Origin: Pseudeuparius sepicola
Taxonomy: Eukaryota > Arthropoda > Insecta > Coleoptera > Anthribidae
Direction of reading: 5' to 3'
Assembly (NCBI GenBank): GCA_963920635.1
Contig: OY987304.1
Span: 30,814,365-30,878,364, forward strand
Length of the DNA stretch: 64,000 nucleotides
Shown: positions 32,867-45,150 of the stretch, piece by piece
How positions within the stretch are numbered: position 1 is the first letter of the stretch
Layout of the letters: each line of letters starts with the position of its first letter
The notes under the pieces: model-generated
The model's database searches: none
Told to the model about the DNA's origin: nothing
The model's input: the letters and a program-made list of their open reading frames with translations, nothing else
Program-made: the position numbers and the translations under genes

Positions 32867-35800
32867 GCGTGGTCTAAACGTGACGCCACAAAAGTGGACG
32901 GTGTGCAAAAGAAGTGGGGTATATGATCGAGAACTGTCTAAATAACCCTACTGGAAGAGTTTTTTTTCGGCCACGCCTCCATACCACGCTTCAGGGTTGT
33001 TTATTTGGACACGTTATAATGTGTCACAGGTTTTTCTAAGCCCCATCCCAGCAAGCACCTGTCCAGCACACCCTGCCTCACGGATATATTACTCCATTTC
33101 TGCCTTTCTGACTTTCTCTTGTAGCAGTGACGCCAGTGACCATAGAAAGAACTCATTCTGTAGTCACTGGTTGTAGTTAGTTATCGACCATCTGAAAATA
33201 ATCAAACATGATTCGAGTGCGAAAATACTAAAGATGTACCAGGGAGGCAGAATGGACTGCTAAAAGGAAAAACCGTCCAGGTGGTCCATTTTGCCCGATC
33301 CGTTTTGCCATTATGTAATCTCGAACCAAACAAGTGAGATTCGAGGTTATGTCAACTCAAAGTTAAATAACAAAAAAAATGCCTTGGATAGCGGAAATAC
33401 TACTCTAATTTTCTACAAGTTTCATCTTATGTAATATAATTTTTTCCTAGGTCCAAAATTTAAAAGTTAAGGAGTGAGCAATCTTCAAATAATACACAGG
33501 TGGGTAAAATAAAATAAACGTTTCAAATCAATAAAATTAAACCATCATGAGAATCTAACTTAACAACTAACGATCTAACATTTAACAACAATATAATCCT
33601 CTGGTGAAGTTTTTTAATAATAATAATATGCCCTTATCGATTAAAAAATTAAAAAATGTATATCATTGCCCATATGAAAAAGAAAAATAGTTGGGCGTCG
33701 TTTCTTTGTTTACGTAGATTTTGTTCCTCTATTTTGCGAGACACCCTGTATAAAATTGTACACTATCTAAAATGATAACCAATTTATTTAATTTAACAAT
33801 TTACTTACTTGAATGACCTAGACAAAATTACATGGTGTCTAACGGCAATTGTTCTATACCTACACCCTTTAACTTCAAACAAAAGAATAGAGAAAAATTT
33901 AGGAAATTCTTATATGATATTATTCTTCTGTTAAAACAGACCAAAAAGTCAAAGTATCTCAAAGAAGTTAATTCTTAAATCAATACCTACATTTTAGTAG
34001 TTTTTAGGGTGATTCCGTTTACTTGTCCCATAAAAACGTGCCTATGAGTCTTTATATTCGATTATCCCAACTTTATATAGAAACGCACTGAATGAAATGT
34101 GTCCCGGCAACTGCCTTAACATCTGTCCGCAATAAAAATCCGATAAATGGAATTGGAGCTTCAATCCCTTTTCACCACCAATTTCCTGTTGAACTTGGCG
34201 TTCCTACCCATGTTTACAAAAGACCATCTCGATTTCAAAAAGGCCGCCCTTTTAAGAGTGGTCTACAAAACAACCGCTGTTTGAAAATTTAAAAAAAGTA
34301 AAGTGATTCCTTTGTGTGCGACGGGCAAAACATTTAAAGAGAATCTTTAAAACAGTAACGCAATTATTTTAAAGACTTTTGTTGAATTTCAATATCTATT
34401 ATTGTGAATGTAATAATTGTCTAATAAAATTATTCAAAACGAACTAAGTTTAAACCTATTGATGAGGCTTGCACATAAATATATCGGATACTTGGAAGTA
34501 TCAAGTGTCATAGTCGAGCGGCAAGTTTATATTTAGAAGCTTATAGTCCTTAACTTTCTTAAATAACGCCTACCAAACTAACGTACGAACTTTGTGCACC
34601 ATTTGAAATATATGAGCTGGAAAAAACCTAATTTTTACTATACTTGGGTTCTGACTTGAACCTTGTAGGTAGAGGCTTTTCTTGTTATTCTAGTATCGTA
34701 CATCAAGTTAGCATTTTTGGTGCCAAATATAATATTCTTGTTGAGGAGAAAGAAATTCATAGAATCGAACGAATACCTATTCGACAAGTCCAAATGTAAA
34801 AAAAAAACAGAATGATTTGCCGAATGTTAATTTCCAGCGAACAGCTTTATTTCTGTTAAAATACTGTTTGTAGAGCATGGCTAAAAATTGAAATAAGAAG
34901 TTTTAACCTTTTATTTGAAGTTATTCAAAAATATTAAATGTTAGTTTATTTAATTTCTTATTTGCGTATCTGTTACTTTCTCATGTACCCATCTCTCTTA
35001 TGCTTATTCGATTTCTTATTATGGATATTACACAGTGCGACCCTGTGTAATTCAGCCGTTCGCGTGATTTTATAGACTCTTTAAAATAAATAGACTACAG
35101 TATCATCAAAAAAGAAACTATAGGCCGATTACTTTCAAACTGGTGATTTAAGTAGGTATAGCTTTTATGTAGACATAACAATGTCGCCCTTATTCATTTT
35201 CATGATAAAAAGCTATAGCTAATAAGCTTTTATGTCATGCTACTTTTGATGCAATAGACAGGTACAGGTGGCAGCAAAAAAGTTTGGTGACATCCGTTGC
35301 CATAATATAGTCGAATATAAATTTACTTTAAATCTTATATTTTTTATTTCTGTCGGTCTCGCAGAAGTGTTAATTCTATTAATGACTTGCTTGCGAAAGC
35401 CAAAGAAAGCATCCGAATTTTAGCCAGGCATTCTGAAGCAGAAGTATAGACTGGCTGCTCTCCAAGTTTTATTTCTGAACTCGCGTCTTCTAAAATTGTC
35501 CCCTACATTCGCCGTATTACATTTTTCTTTCTGCTATTTGTTTTGATCTGGTTATTAAGTAAATTAAGCTTCTCGTATTCCTTTCAAAAACAACTCTTCT
35601 AAAATGTAGAGGTCGAAGGCGTGCTTTGAAGCAGAAAATACTCCACTCTTTGAACCAAACGGAAATGTCACATTCGATGTAAATCAAGGGTTAAATATGC
35701 ATTTTTTAGATGTCGTATTTTATCGGAACCATAATTGAAACCAGAATTTCACGTATCTACTACTCATCGAAATATATTTTTTTCACCTCTGATTACAAGC

Positions 35801-36140
35801 ATTTTGTATGTTTGTTTTTTATGGGGTTTTATAAACTGCCAGTTTTATAGAACCAGTTTATGAAAAAATAAAGTTGATTATTACAAGACGATTAAATTGT
35901 TAAGATAGATTATAGATTAAAATATTGTGCTTATATGGAAAATCCACATTCGTTTAATGCGGTGGCGGACTAAGGGGGGGCAGACGGGGCGGCCCGCCCC
36001 GGGCCTCTGCTCCTGGAAGGCCTCCAAAGTTATAGGAAGAAATAAGGGCAATTCGAGGGTAGATTCGGTTGTTGTGTACGGGGGTCGATAAAAAAGTTAT
36101 CGTTAATAACTTCCTGTTTTAACGGAAATTGATGCTATTT
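32867..36140. other. No gene seen; long unassigned stretch
   Basis: No domain is recognised in any frame. Noted: an isolated right-type end ACACCCTGTA at 33741-33750, a small hairpin ACACAGtgcgacCCTGTGT near 35032, and a GC-rich patch (about 35965-36010, GGGGCGGCCCGCCCCGGGCC) resembling the terminus of a hAT element. None of these has a paired partner. Confidence 0.35.
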
Positions 36141-36146
36141 TCTGTA

Positions 36147-36812
36147 TTTTACAACTTACACATTTCATTTAATCATTATAAGATTCCTTCTTTAATTCTG
36201 AATCCAACGATATATAATTCCGTCTGCTTTTCTCCAACCAGTTCCGAAATAAGTACCAAAGAAACGAAAGAGACTCCTAAACTAGTTACACGGTCTCTGA
36301 CGAGAGAGTGTTTGATGTTCGATCCCAGTAGGCCCAGTAGAACCAGATTTATGAAAAATCAAGTCAACCATGCTAATAAAACTGACAATCAAGTAGGCTG
36401 GCAATTCAACATTTCTACTTACCTGTCAGATTAATTATTTCAGTCGATCTAAATCTTATATACCTTATACACGAGACCACAATTCGTAGGAGACTATCTC
36501 TTAAATTATTTTAAACTGTAACTAGTAACTATAGCTTCAGCAACAAAATTTGTAATTGTAATTAATCTGACAGGTAAGTAGAAATATTGACCTACTTGAT
36601 TGTCAGTTTTATTGTCATGGCTAACTTGATTTTTTATAAATCTGGTTCTAATGTTAGCCATGACCATGTTAGCAAGTTTGATGGAGCTTCTTGGGTTAAT
36701 ATCTTGAAAACTGTTGGACATAAATAGGTCAAATTATATAGGTATCATTGGGTTCAGAATTAAAAAAGGAATCCTATAATGGTTAAATAAAAGGTATAAT
36801 GTGTAAAAAATA
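36147..36812. mobile_element. Fold-back element, about 670 bp
   Basis: An outer pair (CACATTTCATTTAATCATTA near 36157 with its partner near 36790) and an inner pair (AAAACTGACAATCAAGTAGG near 36379 with its partner near 36605) are collinear. They make arms of about 36147-36443 and 36559-36812 that diverge in places. The exact termini are not resolved and no target duplication was identified. The open frames here are incidental. Confidence 0.6.
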
Positions 36813-37220
36813 GAAAGACGCATATCCACTAAAACCGGAAGTTACTATTTCAAAAAACTAAATATTCAGGAATGCTCCTTAAACGTTTTCAATTGGTTGT
36901 GTGAGTAAAAAATTTGTTGTTATTATTTTGCAAAAAATTTTTTGGTGATAAATTTTTTATTGGTCCCCTTATACTACAAATTCATTTTTTGAATGATGGT
37001 TTTATGTTAGCCTGTATCCACATAACACATTTGTTCTGCTTGGATTTTTTCAATTGGACACTTTTAAAGGGAAACTTCTTTTCAATAACTCTTAAACTAT
37101 TGATGTGAAAAAATCTACTTACACCATTTGGTTCTAGGTGCTGCGGAAAGGCTTTTAAAGAAACAAAAAATATTCAACCCACAGATTGTTATTTAATATC
37201 CAAAATTATGTCCAACGATA

Positions 37221-37988
37221 TACAGTGTGACCACGGATGGACTATACTAGTAAAAATTGTATTTTCAATTTTTCGAAAAAAGTCATTTGTAACAAAAAAG
37301 TCTGATTGTCCTTAAAATAAGATTGGCATGGAAAAAGTTAACATTACTTACCGGGTGACCAGAAAATTTAAGAAACGTTAATTATCATACGAGTGAACTA
37401 CCTCTAATTGTAGAGATAGTGAGAAAAGTTATAAAGAAAATTTGTTCAGCGTGGTAAGTTACTTAGGTGTACCAAATTTCAAAGCGTTAGTTCTACTTTG
37501 ATTTTTTTTATTTTATTCTGTTTTTTTTTTGTCAAATACTTAAATGGTTTTCTGTAAACAGTACGACAAAACTGTATAAGAAAACTTCCTCAGAAAACTG
37601 CACATGATGACACAATTTGACGATTCTAGGCCTACTTTGTATTTTAGAAAATATTGGAAGAAACTCGAAGTAGGCCTAGGATTGTCAAAAAAATTTTCAT
37701 CATACAGTTTCCTACTCTCAGTAACTTTTATTTATACAGTTTTGTCCTTGCTACTACCTACAGATACTTAACTATATACTTAAAAGAAAAACAAGAACAA
37801 AATAAAAAAAAACGAAGTAGGCCTAAGGCTTTCAAATTTTGTAACACATCACGCTGGACAAATTTTCTATATTACTTTTTTCAATATCTCTACAAATAGA
37901 GGTAGTTTACTCTTATGATAATGATTAACGTTTCTTCAATTTTCTGGTCATCCAGTATAAGTAATGTTAACTTTTTCCATGCCAATCT
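37221..37988. mobile_element. CAGTATGTCCACGG-family MITE, copy 2, right end lost
   Basis: The left end TA-CAGTGTGACCACGGATGG (37223) and the interior match the element at 21091-22004, including GGCATGGAAAAAGTTAACAT, CAGCGTGGTAAG and the mirrored arm. The sequence breaks off after GCCAATCTTT near 37988, so about 100 bp of the right terminus is missing. Confidence 0.82.
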
Positions 37989-38109
37989 TTACAATTTACA
38001 ATTTCTTTGGGGATATTCTTTATAATACCCAGGTATAATTTGTGAATGAGCTGTTTTTCAAGGAAGGTATTAATGGGAAAGTTATAACACTTGTCAATTG
38101 CAAGTCTTT

Positions 38110-38230
38110 ACAGCCTTCACGCGAAAACTCCGACCCCCTATTATTTCTCTAATTTTTCAGATAGGAAAACAGTTGTATATAAAAATTTTAAGGTAACTAC
38201 TATCGGGCTTTAGAAAGGTATTCTTGCAGA
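38110..38230. repeat. Dispersed repeat fragment (inverted copy at 46310-46450)
   Basis: The block with ACGCGAAAACTCCGACC and the following TATTATTTCTCTA matches the inverse of 46310-46450, where it sits next to a CAGGGTG end. It is probably the subterminal part of another mariner-like MITE family. Confidence 0.6.
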
Positions 38231-38280
38231 TTATAAAGGTGAGCCAAATATTTTTTCAGTTTTTAATAATAAACACCATG

Positions 38281-39281
38281 TATAAAGGGTGTAACTGAAC
38301 TGATGGTCAAAAGTGAAACCAGGTATTTTTGGAGTCAAAATAAGGGCACTTCTTCATATATTTTTTTCTCCTACGGGCCATAGTTTTTTTATACAGAGCG
38401 TAGAAAAATACACATATTTCTTAGTATCTCTAGTATACTAGATATTCATAGCCGTTTCCTAATTATTTTCAAAGAACGGCAATGCTGCAATAAACAAGTC
38501 ATTTTATGAATGAATCTAGCAATCTGTGGATGTCAATTAAACTTGTCATTATTTGAATCGTTTGGCTGTCAACTTTGCACTTTACTATCAATATTTTGAA
38601 AAATGATATTTTCATTCGAAGAATTGACTGACATGCACTTTTGCTATGGACTTGCCAATGGCAATGGCAATAATAAACATGCGGAAACGCGTGTATTGAA
38701 AGAGACGGTGGTCATTTCGAACATTTAATAATTTATTAATTTTCTAATAGCATTAGGTTTCTTTTATTATCGTTTTTGCTTTCGTATTTTGTTAAATAAA
38801 GTTTAGATGACATCCACAGATTGCTAGATTTATTCTTAAAATGACTTGCTTATTGGAGCATTGCCGTTCTTTGAAAATAATTAGGTAACGGCTGCGAATA
38901 TGAAAAAATACTAAGAGATACTTTTTGTTAACCATTGGATTCACCACTAAAAACAAATTTAAAAAATGCGATTATACAGGGTAGGTATTCATATTTTTCT
39001 GAACTAATTAATTTTAGTAACACCCTGTATCTCAGGGGGCCTCAGAAGCTTCGTATTAACCTTAAGTTTGACAGCTCATCCGCTCATGTGACACCCCAAG
39101 TTTGAAGAAAATATCTCGTATACTTCTAGAGATACTAAGAAATATGTGTAATTTTTTCTAAACTTCTACGCTCTGTAAAAAAATGGCCCATAGGAGAAAA
39201 AAATATATAAAGAAGTGTCCTTATTTTGACTCCAAGAATACGTGGTTTCATTTTTGACCATCAGTTCAGTTGCACCCTGTA
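38281..39281. mobile_element. Long-TIR mariner-like MITE, about 1 kb
   Basis: It begins near 38283 (TAAAGGGTGTAACTGAACTG) and ends at 39279 (CAGTTCAGTTGCACCCTG), with TA on both sides. The arms are about 38283-38535 and 38808-39279 and include ATCTAGCAATCTGTGGATGT and its inverse. The right arm is longer because it holds a 52-bp mini-element (38976-39027) and other insertions. Confidence 0.78.
38974..39029. mobile_element. 52-bp mini-element with CAGGGT...ACCCTG ends
   Basis: TA-CAGGGTAGGTATTC at 38974 and AGTAACACCCTG-TA ending 39029 make a TA-flanked unit of 52 bp inside the larger MITE. It may be an extreme internal deletion of a mariner-like element or a chance leftover. Confidence 0.4.
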
Positions 39282-39393
39282 TTTGTGGACATTTTGAAAG
39301 CTGGGCCAACACTATATTAAAGACCTCTGTATAGCGATGTTTCAAGCGATCGCCGCTGGCGCCATACGATAAAAAATATCGACAGGGTGGTTT

Positions 39394-39681
39394 AATGTTA
39401 AAAACACCATTGTTGCAGAATCTTTTATAAAATAAAAACATGCAAATGTATCTGTTACTACAAATTGAATATCCAAAATAAAATGCTTGTTTGTTATGTC
39501 CCTTTGATTTCACAAGTTTACACGGCATACATTTTAAAATGTTAAAAACACCATTGTTGCAGAATCTTTTATAAAATAAAAACATGCAAATGTATCTGTT
39601 ACTACAAATTGAATATCCAAAATAAAATGCTTGTTTGTTATGTCCCTTTGATTTCACAAGTTTACACGGCATACATTTTCT
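39394..39681. repeat. Exact tandem duplication, two units of 144 bp
   Basis: AATGTTAAAAACACCATTGT starts units at 39394 and 39538; the two copies read identically to about 39679. Because 144 is a multiple of three, a minus-strand open frame passes through both copies and repeats 48 residues; this is a consequence and not evidence for a gene. The identity indicates a very recent event. Confidence 0.93.
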
Positions 39682-41978
39682 TAAGAAAAGCAGGTCTAAA
39701 AAGCAAATTTCATGTTTTCATGTTTCCACAAACAAATCTAACTATCAAAACTAACAAAACTAATATGACAAAACTACGAAATATTGACCGCAAAGAGAAT
39801 TCGTTACCGTAAAAAGAAGGTAAATGGTAATAAAGCTGTAACCTATAATAAGTCGCCATTTTTTTTTGTCGAGTAGCGCAACTCCAGTTCGCAAACAACA
39901 ATGAAACATGACGTCATGATCGGTCTTTAATATAGTGTCGGGACTTAAATTTACAAAAAAAAACACTCTGAGAGCTCGCAGGGACCATGAAATTAAGGCG
40001 GATTATTGATAGTTATGCTAGATTTTTTCTGATACTTTATCAAATCAAAATAATAACAAAATGGCAATAAATATTAAGGATTTCTTTCTACCAGTTTTAG
40101 TACAGAAAAAACAAATATCAATTTATTATTATACAGGGTGTAACTTTGATTAATACCTAAATTATAACTGGCGATAGGTTTCGACCCAATGAACGCCTAT
40201 GAAGTTTATTTTCGTTTTTTTTTAAATCGCCAAAAATATGACAAATTTGCTCGTATACTTAGAAACATTTTAGCGCTGCTGGTTGGAACGTTCCTGTCAG
40301 TTTATTGTTGCTACGACGCGCCGCCAGGTCGACACAACTGCTGCTGATCGTGGACAGAGGGCCAATGACTGGAATTTGCAATAGACCGACAATACGCCAT
40401 TGAATATAAGAAATACGCCCCCTGTAGGCTCAATGCTAAACTAAGTCTATGGGCCATGCCATTTTGTTGATCCGTATATTATGTTTTCTGTTTTGTTCAA
40501 AATCAGTCAAAAAAGCTTTATTTTCTAAAGTTGACTATTATAATAATGTAGTAAATAACAACAGTTGAATTCAAATGTTTAAATATTCCCGCCACGCTTG
40601 TGCCAAAAAAGAGAGAAGAGTTAAAGAAGAGTTGTTAGAAAATGAAATAAAGCAAGTAAAATGTGATTTTTATTATGATTACCACGCCCAAAAGGCCTCC
40701 CACAGTTATCATAAGTGGAATTTGAACATGCTAAAGTGTTATGCAGTGTAATTACGAAGTTTTACTGCGAGATTCGGACGAAAAACCGTCTTGATTCGAT
40801 CGCCGAGGTCCTAACCTAAACATTTTTTGTTCGTTTGTTCCTGAAAACATTCGAGATGGAACTAGTTTCGAATCAATTTAATTTAACCAACAAAGTTCTC
40901 TATTTCGAATTCTGCTTTTAGTTCATTTTTAGTTGCCTGTTGCCTTTGCAATTACATAAATCATAAACAATAATGTTTAAACTTTATAATAACCGGTAAG
41001 TACAGTTTCCCGCGGTGTATGTCTGCCCCGATTTTTTTTTTTAAATTTTGGCTACCCCCCTATTTTCGGGGTCCCTGAACACGAATCTGACCTTAGTTTT
41101 TGGTGCTCGGGCGTAGTTTCCGAGAAAATGAATTTTCAAATTTCCTTTGACACCTCACTTTTCATGGCGATATTTGTGGTTATAATCGGGATGAATTTTT
41201 ACTATATGCAGCTCAAACTGATCACCACACTATTTTGCACCTTTTGCAACATCGAAACTTCGCGGAAACCCGCGCAAAATCCGAAATTTGGAAAGATTTG
41301 TGCTGTGTTTACGTCCGGCCCGGCCGCTGTTTTCGCTCCACAATCGGCGGGCGCCGATTGTCGGGGGGGAACTTTTACCTAATAACCAAATAACCAAATA
41401 ACTTTATGAAGACGACCACAAAATATATAGAAGACGACAAGAACAATGAACAAGAACAAAGAACAACGCAGTGTAAACCCAAAGTGTGCCCAAAGCTAGA
41501 GGTGACAATGGCCCATATAGTTAGTTCGCATAGGGCCCGTCGGGGCGTTGGCATCTTAAATTCAGTCACGTAGGGGAGACCGGTATCAATTATTGTAACA
41601 AGATATAAATTTTATTTTTTCATGTCGATGTTTAAACGAATCTAGCTTGGTTCTGTATGTCAATAATTAGACTAATGCCTTGCAAATACAGTTGTAACAT
41701 ACATATTTATAAATATTACTTTCTTTGTGAAGAAAATAAATAATTTTAAAGAAAAGTTCAGTGTTACTATTAACACCGGCTTGGTGTCGAATGTAACGCT
41801 TACCGTCTCAATTGTAACATGAAACATACTTAGTTATAAGGTGTATCTGGCTAAGACTAACATACCATAAAAGTATTTTAAAGCATTTATTGCAAAAATA
41901 TATCTATACATGGATAAAAAAAGTAAGTAAAATAAATATTTGAAGTTTTGAATACTGAAAACTATTTTTCTCCAGCAG

Positions 41979-43987
41979 TTAGTCGGAAAGGCAATGGTGA
42001 CAAATAAACAAAGGGTCATTTTTAGCACAAGAACTGTGCGCCCATTGCTTGACTTTCCTGCACTGGAGCCAATCTTCATTACTTTGTTTATAATCACCAC
42101 AGCAAACCAAGCAGAAGGTTTCCTCGTCAGTAGACATGTCTGAATCATCTTTCCTGTTGCACTTCTTTCTTTCGTTCAAAATTGTTTTTTTAGCTGCAGA
42201 CACCAATCTTTGGTTATATCTCTCTTCCAGAATATTTTTTTCTGGAGTGTCTGTAAGCACTGCAGTTTTTCCTTTTAATCTTCTAGTTGTCTTAGTCTTG
42301 ATTTTGGTAAAGTCCGCCTTTGGTAATGGGCGAATATATTCTGGTGTCACCTTTGAGGGCGGCAATGGCATTACTTTTTCTGAAATAGGTGGTGGTGTTG
42401 AACAAACCATTCTACTTCCTGGAGTCGAAGAAGGCCCTTGAATTATCGTGTCTAAAACAAATTCAAAGAAGTTGAAAATCGACGAATCTAGAAATTTGAA
42501 TTGTTTACCGTCAAGAATTGTGACCACTCCTGCTTTTGAGGTGCTTGGCTTGACTTGAATTGTAGTACACTGAAACAAATTAAATCGGGTTGAAAATCGA
42601 TGAATTAATTAATGTAGAAATCACCTAAGTTAAATTAGACTAGAAATCTGCATTGCTTACCATCAAGAATTGCGACCAGGTCCGATGGTAAACCAGCTTG
42701 ACTGGTGCTAGGCTTAGTATGGTCGCCACCTCCCTTTTCTTGAACAATTGCTGTAGTTTTGGGGTCCTCTAATGGCCTGTCTGTAACACTACTAGGATCA
42801 AATTCATCATCAGTGAAGATGTATCTGTTGAAGGGCCAGATTCCAGTACAACGAAAACTAGCAGTGATATTTTTTGGGGTCATTGCTAGTAGACAAGCTT
42901 CTCTTGCTAGAGCGGGTATGTTATAAATCGTCACTCGTTTTCCTGGATTTGACCTAATCCACTGGTCGCACTCATTGTTAAGAAATTTCTTAAATGGTCC
43001 AAAAACTCCTCGATCAAGCAGCTGAAGCTTGTGGGATGTATGAGGAGGAAACGATAGTAGAGTGATGAAATTAGATTTACAAAACTCTATTACGGGAATA
43101 AAAAGATGAGAACTATGGTTATCCAAGATCAGTAAGACTCTATTTTCTTCACTGGGTTTTGAATAATTGGCAAAATGTTTGATGAATTCAAAAAAATTGT
43201 CTTCCTGCATCCAGCCACTTTTGCTCCCCCCCACCGACCATCTCTTACAAAATGTTCATGGTATCGCTTCAAAGGAAATATGAACATTGGTGGAATACTT
43301 TGTCCAAGAGCATTTATGGCTATGCACATTGTTACTAAGGAACCTCTTTCCAGAGAGACAATTCCGCCGACTTGTTTTACACCTTTTTTTTTAAATTACT
43401 TTGACAGGCTTTTGCACGGTATTGCAGCCAGTTTCATCTACATTATAGATATTGTTTGGAGTAAAATTATGTCTGTCCATTACCATTGCCAAATTGTCGA
43501 AAAATTTATTTACATTTTCCCGGTTGAAATTCACTGCACGAGCAAGAGTAGTTGACTCTGGTGTACGTATTGACAGATTACTATTCCGTTTCAAGAATGC
43601 CGTAAGCCAGTCTTCACTAGCCATTTGCGTTCGTTCCCATCCTTCGTGAAATTTGCAACCAATCTGTTTGGCAAATTGATATGCCAATTTGCGCAATTCC
43701 TTTGGTGATAAGCCAAAATAAAGCTTTGCAGAATCTTCGCAATATTGACATAATTGTTTCTCTTGTTCCCTTGTGAACACTTTATTATAAGGTTTATATC
43801 CAGTTGTTGGTATTTTGTTATTCTTGAAGGCTGCTACAAAACGATACAATGTCACATGGCACATCCCGTAATCTTTGGCTACTGCTCTTATAGAAGCATT
43901 TTCATTTTGGGTGGCTGATTCAAATATGTCTTGGGGAATTTCGCCCCTATTAGTTTTTCTTACTCTCGGTTTGACCATTTTCGTCAC
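41979..43987 (-). pseudogene. Pogo/Tigger-like transposase with C-terminal PHD-like finger
   Basis: A DDE transposase on the minus strand starting at 43987. The order is: Psq-type helix-turn-helix (residues about 12-50, ASIRAVAKDYGMCHVTLYRF), CENP-B-like second DNA-binding domain (about 60-150), then DDE_1 with NVDETG (first Asp, residue 184), LLILDNHSSH (second Asp) and LQLLDRGVFGPF (third Asp, 35 residues later). The C-terminal part ends in a PHD-like cluster CLVCCGDY...CAKNDPLFICHHC that has lost one expected cysteine (LQCRKVKQWAH). Two frameshifts fall exactly in homopolymers: an A run at about 43385-43395 and a G run at 43226-43232 (minus-strand sense). A GT-AG intron (42452-42660) restores the frame between the DDE domain and the finger. 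This copy is probably inactive unless the homopolymer lengths are sequencing errors. Confidence 0.85.
42452..42660 (-). other. Phase-1 intron of the pogo transposase, with a duplicated splice donor
   Basis: The donor GATG/GTAAGC at 42660 and the acceptor TTGTTTTAG/AC at 42452 join the exons in frame (ILD to DTIIQG). Inside the intron, 42509-42569 repeats the last exon portion (KPSTS-x-AG...ILDG) followed by another GTAAAC donor (42508). It is preceded by an AG (42570). The second donor has the same phase, so it could also splice to 42452. The middle acceptor would not keep the frame with the first donor. It looks like a small tandem duplication across an exon/intron border. Confidence 0.6.
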
Positions 43988-44362
43988 AATATGCAGGTAA
44001 TGCTAGAATAATAGCAGTATATTAGCTAATTATTTTCACGTAAGTATTTAGCTATATCAATAGCTGTATATTAAATGTAACAGTAACATATCTGGTTATA
44101 CCTAATTTATGGAATAGATACCTAAATGATAAGTAGGTAACTAATTTATCAAAAACAAAAATCAATATGTTACAATCGTCACCAGGGCAATCAACAAGGC
44201 CTACTATAAAGACAGGCCCTGGCGCACAAAAATCACGTGACCATCTTAGGCCGACGTTACATGTCATTTGTCACATAACTAAAAGCGGCAGCTTGGATTT
44301 TGAGAAGTTTTAAATGTTTAAATTGTTTTTAAACGTCTTAGTTTATATTTTAGAAACAAGTT

Positions 44363-44800
44363 TGTGTCTAGTGCGCGTGTGTCCTGGCGGAGGGGAACCG
44401 CCCAGGTGTTATTATGGCCTCTGGGTGGGAGTCGTGCCGTCCAAGAGTATTGGTGCCGCTCGCACCGACGCGTGAGCGCTGTAAAGGGGAATTCTCCCCC
44501 GAACCACAGAATAGGGAGCCCGGAATTCCGGAATGGACTATTATGGACATGGACCGTATTGGACAGTGGAGCCTGATTCACAGAGGGGTGAACTGCTTAC
44601 GGGAGATCCGCGAGTTCAGACGGTCCGGGTGGCTGGAAGCCGTTCCTGTTGACCACGTTCGGGTCTGTGTATTTATTCACCTTGTGCGAAATAAATCAGT
44701 GTTGTAACGTACTCGAGGATTTTCGTTGTCGGCCCACGCCCTGATACGGTTCCTCTTCGGCCTTTCACGCTGCCGAACAACTGAGACCTCGTCAATATTT
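44363..44800. other. GC-rich block of unknown origin inside the nested element
   Basis: Composition rises sharply here relative to both sides. Overlapping open frames exist on both strands (for example 44414-44707 plus, 97 codons) but none matches a family I know. AATAAATCAGTGTTG near 44690 resembles a polyadenylation region of an LTR. Possibilities are a solo LTR, a captured host fragment, or part of the P-like element. Confidence 0.3.
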
Positions 44801-44944
44801 GCAGTATACCTACTGAGGTTAGTTTTCATTTTTATTTCGTAAAAAATAACCACCTAAATACCAAATATTGGGTCTGTTTATATTATATTTATACACATTA
44901 CAAAAGCCAGAAAGAAAGTGTCGCCATAACAAACATTTGTTTTG

Positions 44945-45150
44945 CCTTGGGATGAAAATTTCCGCCAAAAATGGATTCGTCAAATTCCAACTGAGATTTA
45001 ATTTCTAAAAAAACCCTTAAGTATGTGTGGCTAACACATTTTCAAGAAAGTGAAACAATTAAAGTGGACAAATGTGTTGTGGGAGGAAAATACCTATAGA
45101 GAATATCACTTAAGCTAAAGGAAGGTGATGTCCCAACAATTTTTGTGAGT
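44945..45150 (+). pseudogene. Degenerate THAP DNA-binding domain
   Basis: Pieces in shifting frames follow the THAP order: DENFRQKWIRQIPTEI (near 44951, the W-x-x-x-I-P segment), then VCVANTF (near 45020, in the place of C-S-x-H-F), then LKLKEGDVPTIF (near 45113, the conserved AVPTIF-type end). Stops and frameshifts lie between them, so no working protein results. THAP domains are the DNA-binding modules of P-element transposases and some host proteins; location inside an insertion with an 8/9-bp duplication favours the transposon origin. Confidence 0.5.

Noticed and set aside
31277..33748. CAGGGT ends at 31277 and 33748 as one element
   Set aside because: Sequence just inside the two ends does not pair, so they are treated as unrelated solitary ends.
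39166..39672. 168-codon minus-strand open frame with an internally repeated 48-residue segment
   Set aside because: It arises from the 144-bp tandem duplication, has no domain and begins inside repeats.
41979..42578. The PHD-like finger as a separate gene
   Set aside because: Frame and splice sites connect it to the DDE domain upstream, and this domain order is known in pogo-type transposases.
44364..44707. Overlapping open frames on both strands in a GC-rich block
   Set aside because: High GC lowers stop frequency; overlapping frames on both strands without a known domain are expected by chance.
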